Of a stretch of 64,000 bases of DNA, positions 55,641-64,000 are shown piece after piece. The position numbers were made by a program, and so were the translations under genes. Origin of the DNA: Gigaspora margarita (Eukaryota > Glomeromycota > Glomeromycetes > Diversisporales > Gigasporaceae). The notes beneath the pieces are model-generated. The model was not told where the DNA came from, ran no database searches, and saw only the letters and a program-made list of their open reading frames with translations. The DNA lies in contig WTPW01000069.1 in the NCBI GenBank assembly GCA_009809945.1, forward strand, positions 1 to 64,000, in the 5' to 3' direction. Every line of letters starts with the position of its first letter. Positions within the stretch are counted from its first letter, which is position 1.

Positions 55641-57879
55641 CTGATGTATTTTATTTGGTATTAAAAAATTTTTAATAATAAATCAAAAGAAGTTTGCTAT
55701 TTATCACCACCAGTGATCATCACCAATGATCAATTTACCAATTAAAATTCAGGATCAGATGTAACATGTAAATCAAATTTTATGTAACAAAAACAAAAAA
55801 TTTTTTAAAAAATTGCTAAAATTGCTTCTAACCTAAAATTTTGTCTATGAAACTACTTTTTGTTATGCAAAAAAAAAATTCCTTGCTAAATTTTACTATA
55901 TACAAAGCCCTATCCTAATCTCTACCCTTTACCCTTACCCTAATATTAAAGAGATTTAATTGTTATTTAATACAAGCTGTTTGTTTTGTTTATTTTGTTT
56001 TATGCATTGTAGATCACCGGTAATGATCACTAGTAGTAATTTGTAGTAATTTTCAAATCAAAAATATAAAAACTTTTATTTAGTATCACAATTATAAAAT
56101 TTTTTGAGATACAAATCTTTCTGCACTGGACTATACTATAATTTTAAAAAAATCTTCAAATATATTTTGACTTCTCTTTTGTTCAAAATTTTTATATAAC
56201 TCTATTCTGCACCTATTTTCAAATCTAATGCCTTCTTATTTAGCTTTTTTGTGGAATCTTCTACTAATACATTCTTCCAATAAAGGACAAAAGAATTTTT
56301 ATTTTGCTCTAATTTTATATTCATAATATATGAAAAGCATACTATTTTTTGCAAGCTTATCTGCATTTTGTTCTATTTAATATTATTGTATTCCTTTACT
56401 TTAATATAATTTAACTCTAAATTTTTATATGTATTAGCCTTAAATTCTACTAATCAAATTCAAAATTTTATTTCTAAGCTATATGAGTGTCATCTATCAA
56501 AACAGCCCATTTTTACAATATCTTTAAATTTTATTATATTAACTAGTCTTGGGCTTTTAATTAAAAGTTTTAATACTTGATTTTGCACATATATATATTC
56601 TCTAATGCTATTTTTAATATTAATTCAAACCTAACCTTAACTAATAATAATTTTATTTTTTTAAATATTAATCTGTAATATCACAACCTGTTAAATTTAA
56701 CAAATCTTTTTGAAAAATGAGCTTGTATTAAATTCATATAAATTTTTAAAATAATTAACATGTTTTAATTATAAATAAAAGTTGATTTGTATAATAAAAA
56801 TCAATATAATATAAAGAAAAATCACATGAAAATACATAAGACCAAAACATTACAAGATTACTTGACATTACCTGCAATCTTTAACCAATCAAAAATTATA
56901 AAATTTGATAATCCTGGATCAGTTTAAAAATTAATTATCTCAAAATATGTTATATATATAAAAATAGGTATTTTAATTGATAACACCCTATATGGGCCTA
57001 TAGGTACCTTCTGATTTAAATTTGTAATTGTATTTAAACTATAGTATATATTCCTACTCTATAATTACTAAAAACTATCAATAATGCAAACCAAATTGCA
57101 ACTATTTCTATGAAGTATAAATAAAGTTGTGGCATGACTACCAAATTAAAAAAATATGTAATTAATATTGTAATAAATTAATTTTAAAGAGGTTATAACC
57201 TCATTATTCTTGTGGATTAAATTATATTGTTGATTCTTTTAAAATAAAAATAAAAAACAATTGATACATAATAAATAAATAAATCTGCATCTGTATTATT
57301 TTACCAACCAATGCTTGTTAAAACTTAGTTTGTAAACAATTATTTTACAAACAAGATTATTTTACAAACAATTAATTCAATATAATGTACTGCCAATTTT
57401 TTTAAACTTTAAACCAAAATTTAACTTTAACAACAATACTAAAATTAATTTGCTTGCAAAATTAGCTTTTGGTGAAATAATTTTTTATAAAATATACTTG
57501 TTTATAAATTAATCAATTGCAAAATAACCTTGTTTAAAATTAATTATCTGTAAATTAAGTTTTTTGTAAAGTAATTATTGGTAAGCTAATTAAACTAAGT
57601 AAATCTGAACCAAATAAATTTAAATAATAAAACTCAAATCAATGTATCTAAATAAATATTAGTATATAAAATAATTTTATTTATAAATTAGATCAAATAT
57701 ACAATTTATATTATGTTCAGCTCTGGTTTATCCAATTATAATTATTTAGTATAATTTGTGTAATTATTTATAAATTAAATAATTATACTTTTTTTGTTTG
57801 GTATAACCAGAGTTTAGTATATATAGGTTTGGTTTAAAGAAAGCTAACTGTATAAGGGTTGCATTTTGAGCAAAAGCAG
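55641..57879. other. AT-rich stretch without a gene
   Basis: Nothing recognisable. A short ACCCTTTACCCTTACCCTAA-like string near 55920 is too brief to be telomeric. Confidence 0.6.
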
Positions 57880-58360
57880 TAGGCCAGATAGCTACTAGCT
57901 CAAAGTTAAGTAAAAAGATATTATTGAAGTAGTTCCAAAAATTATTATTAAAAATAGTATAGGAGTTTCAAGCTTTATAGAAGAAATTTTATATATACTT
58001 TGAAATTTTTATGTAATTTGAAGAAGTTTTTATAATTTGATATTTAATTTTTACATTCAACAAAAAAAATTAGAATTTTTTTAAAAAATATATTTGATGA
58101 TGTAAAAATTAAAGTTTGATAATAAAAACTTCTCCAATTTTGATAAAAATTTTATAATACGTGCATTATGATCTTCTGAATAAGTATACTTAAGCGATTA
58201 TAATCGATTTGTATAGTAAAATTTGGACTTTACTAGGTAGCAACTACTTGCGGTTACTAAGCATTAATTTTACCTAAAAATAAGCTACTTCTGGTTTCTT
58301 GTATAACTTTTTGCCCAAAAAAAGATAGCTTACTTTTAGGAATCTGCAATAGTAAAACTT
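57880..58360. repeat. Relic related to the hAT-like element at 4252-5837
   Basis: TATACTTAAGCGATTATAATCG and AGTAAAATTTGGACTTTACTA with AAAATAAGCTAC recur in the same order as in the core of that element. Ends not resolved. Confidence 0.5.
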
Positions 58361-59395
58361 GAACTTTATATTGTGAATATTTAAGAGTATTTTTGCTAAT
58401 AAAAGATTTCAAAAAGTTTCTAAAAAATGTGATAGTGATTATAAGCTATTTTGATTATATAAAGGTATTTTATATATAAAAAAACTCAGTATTAAATTTT
58501 ATGTAATTATATAGAGGTTGTGACTATAGAGAAGGTGATTGTAGAGGAGGAAAACTGTATTAATTAGCTATATACTTTTTAGTAAAAAATATAATATTAG
58601 TTCTGTTTTATTTACTTGATGATGAAAATTTTTTAAAATATTAAAAAAAACTATAGTATAAATGTTTAAAATTTTTATTTTGGAACTTTTACTATAAAAT
58701 TTTTTTTAGTTTTTCTCAAATTTTATATGTTCCCATCTATAAAAAATTTTACTTCTAATACAAGTCTTAATTTTTACAAAGAAATTACTAAAGTTGTAAT
58801 AATAAAAGTTGGCATTCTTTATATAAACTATAATATTGTTTTAAGAACTATAGTTCTAAAACTAAACTAAATAAGATTACAAAGAAATTATAATAAATTT
58901 TTTTTAAAAAATTTTTTTAAAAAATTATTTATTTTTAGCTTATATATAACCTTAATTTTTCTTCTTATAATATACTATAGCCTACCATAATATTGTAAAC
59001 ACTTTTTAAACATTTATATAGAGCTAAATTTATAAGATATTAAGCTAAAAATAAAAATATAAATTTATTAAATCTATATCTTTTAAATAAAAAAAAATAA
59101 AAAAATTCTATGCAGTACTTTTTAAAATAATTAAAATTATTTAATTCTGTATAAAGTTATATGAATATAAAAATTATAATGTTAAAAAATAATTAAAATA
59201 ATATGTATATAGTAAAAGTTAATTTGTTATTAAATTAACTAAATTTCAAAATTAAGTAAAATTTATTCATATAACAAATTATATATAATTACAAATTTTT
59301 AAATTTTTATACAATTTTAAAAAATATTAAGTTAGTTATTACTTTTAATATTAAAATTAAATTACTAAATTGAAATTAACAAATTACTAAATATA
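58361..59395. other. AT-rich stretch without a gene
   Basis: No gene or clear repeat. Confidence 0.6.
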
Positions 59396-59530
59396 GGAGA
59401 CTGTTAAAGCCAGGTTCGTTAGGGGTAGTTTTTTTGATGCAGCTAAGGCTAGCAGGCTACATAAATATCAAGAATGGAACTTATGCAATGTGTAGATCAA
59501 TATGTAAACAGACCTGGCTTTAACCGATCC
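59396..59530. mobile_element. 135-bp MITE with 9-bp target duplication
   Basis: The inverted ends share GTTAAAGCCAGGT and begin GGA. They are flanked by CTAAATATA on both sides (59387-59395 and 59531-59539). The 9-bp duplication suggests a Mutator-like origin. No coding capacity. Confidence 0.7.
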
Positions 59531-59539
59531 CTAAATATA

Positions 59540-60299
59540 GAAATTTCATTACCATATGCATTGATCTGCAGATCATTCCAAATTTTTTATGCACCTAAAT
59601 TTGACTTATATGGTGCATCAGTTATTTGACAACTGTATTAACCAATTAAATTTTTGTGATATACAATTATACATAGTGTATCAGTAATTTGACACACTAA
59701 TAAACCAATTAAATTTAGTCGTGAAATAATATTGCTATACACTTACATTATTATAAATCACTATATACAAGACCTGAGGTCTTTTACATTTCATCCTCTG
59801 AGTCTCTGTGGTTGTAGCTATTCTTCGGAGAAGTGTACTTGTTTTACTGCTGAGACCTGGGTCTAGAATACAGCTAAGATTTCTTGTTACTAAGGGGAAA
59901 GTATGCATGTCTTGCATTCATAATAGGCAATCCAGATAATTGAAAAAGCCCACATTTAATTTATATAGATCCCATTTACCTGGTTGAAGCGTTTAGATAA
60001 AAATGACTATAAGGCAGAGAGTATTTATAACCTCTATGCTCAATAGCTCGTTATCTTAAAGAGAATAATGAGATCAGACCTTGTAAATTGTAGGATTCAT
60101 ACCGCTTCAGCAAAACATTGAGGAAGTTTGATGAAAAAATGAAGCGAATCCAAATGCAGGCTTGGTTAACCAGAACCCTAATAACTATATGAGCTTCGAA
60201 GAGAATGATCTGGATGAAGGTATTATATTTAAATAAATTTGAATTTTTTTTAAAAAAAAAATAATTCTAATTTTATCAATTTTACAATGAGAATCAGAA
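59540..60299. other. Stretch without a supported gene
   Basis: Somewhat less AT-rich at 59760-60180 but with no recognisable frame. Confidence 0.5.
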
Positions 60300-60475
60300 T
60301 CATTACATGAGCAAGAGTGAGGACAATTGCAAGAGCAAGAACAATTGCATGGGCAAGGACAATCACATGGTGACAACTGCATAGGCAAGGAAAGATCAAG
60401 CACAACTGCAAGGGCAAGGGCAAGCACAATCACATGTGCAAAATCAAGTACAATCACAAGAGCAAGAAAATTACA
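60300..60475. repeat. Minisatellite of GGGCAAGGACAATCACA-type words
   Basis: Imperfect units of about 18-24 bp in tandem. They give Cys/Pro-rich or Gln/Gly-rich translations on opposite strands, so neither open frame is a credible gene. Confidence 0.7.
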
Positions 60476-61009
60476 AAGATTATCAAATAGATTAAAGTCA
60501 AACATATATGCACTCTTTACATTAAGTTCAAATTCCTCAAGCACAAAATTTTCAACAGCCTGATGCTGAAAAAATGTAACGTATCCAACTATAGAGTCAT
60601 TAGCACAACCAAAACAACTATTAAGTGATGCAACAAATTGTTTTATGTCTTTGATATCAACAAACAAAATGATAATGCAAGAAATTCATTATCATTTTCC
60701 CTATAATTTTCAAAATATATAATTTTTAATGCTTTTTTTAAATTAAATAATTGTATAAATTATTAATTAAATAATTGAATAAATAAAAGATTTTTTATTA
60801 ATAAATGAAAATTTAATTAAAGTCCCCCGAACATATGAAAATTTTGACAATACTGGTCTATAGCACAAGTTGTTTCATAGTACAGACAGTATTTTAATAA
60901 TTACTATTGCTTACAATCACTAATTTAATTATGTAATTTGAAATCAGAAACCTGAGCCTTAATTCTGAATCACCCTTATCGCTAAATATTTGCAAATATA
61001 AATAAAATT
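60476..61009. other. AT-rich stretch without a gene
   Basis: No gene or clear repeat. Confidence 0.6.
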
Positions 61010-61164
61010 AATTAGTTATGCAATACATATAATAATAACAAAAAATGATTAAATACAATATAAATTTTTACGAATTAAAAATAGCATATTTTATTAGTCA
61101 TCCGATTTGTCACACTATTGTTACATGTAAATTTTTATATATAAAATTATAAAAACAAACATAT

Positions 61165-62551
61165 GGTCCTGCGAAGCGATAGCGTAGTGGTTGCGCTCCC
61201 AGGACATTAGCCGTCCCTTACGCAAGGTCGCCGGTTCAAGTCTTACGAAAGACTGAAGAATATTAATTTCTATGTTTGGCCATGAGATGGATATACTTGA
61301 ACTAGGATGCTAGGACCACGTGTGGCTAGGGTGATAAACGGACTAAGTAATCAAAACTATGTAAGTTAACTATAGAATTTAATATATTGCAGATTTTTCA
61401 TGTTACATGAAGGAATCATTATTGATACATATCGATATAACGGTAATGTTAATATATTTATTAAAAATTTCAAACCGATTCAACTCACTAAAAAGTCAAA
61501 GAATTGCTTTGAAATTTTCACAAAATGTCTAAAAAGTGACAAAAAACAAAATTACGTTCAAATATTTTTTGTTAATATGTAAATTTTAGGAGTTCAACTA
61601 ATAGAATATATAAATTTATTAAAAAAACTTCGTACAATAAGCACAACCAAAAAAATATACTATAGCTTTTGCGAAAAATCGAGCGTAACTTTTTAGAGAT
61701 AATTCTTATGAAGAGATTTCACTCAAAAAGAAATTAGAAAAAGAAGTGAAATATTCAGCGGAATCTTTTAGAATTTTGTACTTTTCTTATAATTAAATGA
61801 AGTAAAATGATATTTTAGTCAATCATTTTTAATTTCACTGAAAAATCTGATCATATTAAAATTACTAATACACCTGACATAGTTTTGATTACTTAGTCCG
61901 TTTATCACCCTAACGTGTGGCGGCACAGCCACTTAAGAAAATTTCTTCAGGTTGGGTCCCTAATTAGGAAAAGGTAAATCTGGTTAAATCCCCCAGTTGA
62001 AACAAAATGGGTCAGCGGATTACAGTCAGCTGGACATATAAGGAAAAAGGTAAATCTGGTTAAATCCCTCAGTTGAAACAAGATGGATCAGCAGATTACG
62101 GTCAGCTGGACTTAATGAACACAAGGCTTATTCCAGTTAAATCCTCAGGTGAAAGCGGGTCAACTGGTTATAAACCAGTTGGAACAATTAGAAAAGTCCC
62201 TTGAAGAAAAACCGGTCCTGAACCAAACTCGGAAGGAAGTACCGGGCGGACAAAAAAAGCTCTATACAAGCATGCTGGTGGAGTCACTTAACTTCTTAAA
62301 GTTGATCTATGGATGCCAACGAACGGGCGAGGTGCACTGGGTGACAGGCCCACTGGACTCAGCCAGGGAAATCGGATGAAGGAGGGGAGGGGCAGGTTAG
62401 ACTTCGTAGGACAATACAATAGATTAGGAAAAAAGGTTGTAACACACAATGTAGGGGACCTGTAGGGTCCCTGTGATCACTGAATATTGGTTAATAAAAG
62501 ACCGCAAACAGCGGATTCGAGAGATTGTGCCCGAATAAATTTAAAAAAAAA
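61165..62551 (+). mobile_element. tRNA-headed SINE (~0.8 kb) interrupted by a TIR element
   Basis: Head: box A TAGCGTAGTGG at 61180-61190 and box B GGTTCAAGTC near 61232 form an RNA polymerase III promoter of tRNA type. The body resumes at 61913 and ends near CCCGAATAAATTT plus an A-run at 62543-62554. AAACATAT flanks both ends (61157-61164, 62552-62559). The opposite foldback arm shows AAACATATAAAATTAC uninterrupted, which is an empty site. The body includes two copies of GGTAAATCTGGTTAAATCCC and an open frame of 76 codons of doubtful meaning. A decayed relative lies at 7404-7968. Confidence 0.75.
61327..61912. mobile_element. 586-bp TIR element inserted in the SINE
   Basis: Perfect inverted ends of about 35 bp beginning TAGGGTGATAAACGG, flanked by the perfect 9-bp repeat ACGTGTGGC (61318-61326, 61913-61921). 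The duplication length points to a Mutator-like family. No transposase; a 60-codon frame inside is unconvincing. Confidence 0.85.
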
Positions 62552-63530
62552 AAACATATAAAATTACTATGAACTTTGAAGAAATGATGTTCCAAAGTCT
62601 ACATATCAACTTAAAATTAAATTCTTCGGGAATATAGAACAAGTAGAGGAGAAAAAGATAGTACAAAAATCAGATCAAAATTTTACCGATTTTGCACAAA
62701 ACGAAAATGTAACTTCGTCAAAAACAAATATTGTCCGATTTTAAGATAAAAATCTTATATAAAATCATGCTCTGAACAACTTTACTTAATCGGCGGAAGT
62801 GGGTTACCTTGTAAGAAAAATGGGTTATCTATATGCTAAAGTCAAAATTTTTAACTTTACAAGATAAAACTTTTTTTTTCATTAGGTAACCTACTTTGGG
62901 CCCTTAAGCAAAGTTGTTCGGATGTAATTTTACTATATATTTGAGATTGAAATGGCTGTTTCAGACCTTTTACTAAGTGAAAAATGGGTTTAAAGTTAGA
63001 AAAAAATTTTTTCTAACTTTAATCCCATTTTTCACTTAGTAAAAGGTCTGAAAAAGCCGTTTCAATCTTAAATATATAGTAAAATTACTTGCCAAACAAC
63101 TTTGCTTAAGGGCCCAAAGTAGGTTGACTAATGAAAAAAAAATTGTAAAGTTAAAAATTTTGACTTTAGCATATAGATAACCCATTTTTCTTACAAGGTA
63201 ACCCACTTCTACTGATTAAGTAAAGTTGTTCAGAGCATGATTTTACATAAGATTCTTATTTTAAAATTGGAAAATATTTGTTTTTGACAAAGTTACATTT
63301 TCGTTTTGTGCAAAATCGGTAAAATTTTGATCTGATTTTTGTACTACCTTTTTCTCCTTCCCTTGTTCTATATTCCTGAAGAATTTAATTTTAAGTTGAT
63401 ATGTAGACTTTGGAACATCATTTCTTCAAAGTTTATAGTAATTTTATATGTTTTTTTTTATAACTTTATATATAAAAAATTTATATGTGACAAATCGGAT
63501 GAATGTTATATACTTCGAATAATGAATCTT

Positions 63531-64000
63531 AATTTACTATATTTTTTACTTACTACAGTACTGTATTTTTACACACATAATAATATTTATATATTTTTGT
63601 ACTTATTACTATGTTAAATTAAATTCTATTGCTTTCTAAAAAAAAAGAAATGGGTTTTGGGTAGGAGAAATGGGTTGATATATGTTTTTTGTTTTTTAGA
63701 TGGGAAAATACATTTGACGTAGATTTTTTCAATTTTTATCCAATCATCATGTGATTATTTGCAGATCAGTAAGGTCTAATTCCACAGATCAGTGCATATA
63801 CTATTTATAGTAATTTAGTAAATAAATTTTTAAAATTATAAAACTTTCAGAATATATACGATTTGATATACTAAATAATTTTATTAAAAAAATTGCTAGT
63901 TTACTTAATAAAAAATTAAGTTTATATTATATTTAATATTTTTAATTACTATAAAAATATATTAAAAATTAGCAAATTACAATAATAAAAAAATCTAAAA
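63531..64000. other. AT-rich stretch without a gene
   Basis: No gene or clear repeat beyond the outer foldback arm. Confidence 0.6.

Larger units (their letters stand above)
61085..63530. mobile_element. Large foldback (palindromic) element, left arm split by a SINE
   Basis: The sequence from about 62552 to 63005 is the near-perfect inverse of 63007 to 63460, with almost no spacer (centre near 63006, in TTAGAAAAAAATTTTTTCTAA). The outer part of the left arm continues before the SINE: TTTTTATATATAAAATTAT and CATCCGATTTGTCACA near 61100-61150 match the inverse of 63461-63500. The arms are therefore about 0.5 kb. No gene inside. Confidence 0.75.

Noticed and set aside
55905-55955. Interstitial telomere-like CCCTAA repeats
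   Set aside because: Only about three degenerate units; too short and irregular.
60185-60667. Cys/Pro-rich protein (and the Gln/Gly-rich frame on the other strand)
   Set aside because: Both are translations of a minisatellite at 60300-60475.
61174-61245. Functional tRNA gene
   Set aside because: Box A and box B are present, but the acceptor stem does not close as a tRNA and the sequence runs straight into a SINE body with an A-run.
62149-62379. 76-aa frame in the SINE tail
   Set aside because: It lies in repeat sequence of a non-coding retroelement and the other copy has no equivalent frame.

Overview
The window looks like nuclear DNA of an arbuscular mycorrhizal fungus, most likely Rhizophagus or a close relative. 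It is very AT-rich and full of transposon relics. Its decayed genes belong to families I remember as strongly expanded in that genus: BTB-BACK-TLDc, F-box/LRR, RING, TET/JBP-like dioxygenase, coiled-coil Gag-like proteins and zinc-ribbon/PD-(D/E)XK nucleases. The genus call rests on memory of these families, not on a search.

The centrepiece is a 37 kb Maverick/Polinton element (16300-53342). It has 2.04 kb terminal inverted repeats (TIRs), AG...CT ends and a CATGT target duplication. From the left it carries: a decayed DNA polymerase B of the protein-primed type; a coiled-coil/membrane protein; a helix-turn-helix (HTH) protein; a large Gag-zinc knuckle-retropepsin gene; a retroviral-type integrase that runs in frame into a zinc-ribbon/PD-(D/E)XK nuclease; a packaging-type ATPase; captured or inserted DNA (TET/JBP-like dioxygenase, a 1 kb tandem duplication, a hAT-like element, a RING protein, an F-box/LRR protein); a cluster of small genes including a second Gag-like and a second retropepsin-like gene; a tyrosine recombinase; and an AEP primase-SF3 helicase. 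I see no double-jelly-roll capsid and no Ulp1-type protease. Most large genes are broken by stops and frameshifts, and differences between internal repeats are largely transitions with loss of CpG, so the copy looks dead and methylation-decayed.

The polymerase gene starts in the left TIR and the primase-helicase gene in the right TIR, so they share promoter and first codons. Each TIR also encodes two small proteins of its own.

The observation I rate highest is a family of six tiny double-hairpin elements inside the Polinton. Stem 1 covaries, stem 2 is the fixed ATTGC/GCAAT pair, and one copy is a clean 27-bp (9-codon) insertion relative to a paralogous sequence 1.7 kb away.

The flanks (1-16299 and 53343-64000) hold no intact gene that I recognise. 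They contain a decayed DDE-like repeat-family gene, a decayed BTB-BACK-TLDc gene, TIR elements, a tRNA-headed SINE family, minisatellites, two N gaps, and at 61.0-63.5 kb a foldback element interrupted by a SINE that is itself interrupted by a small TIR element.
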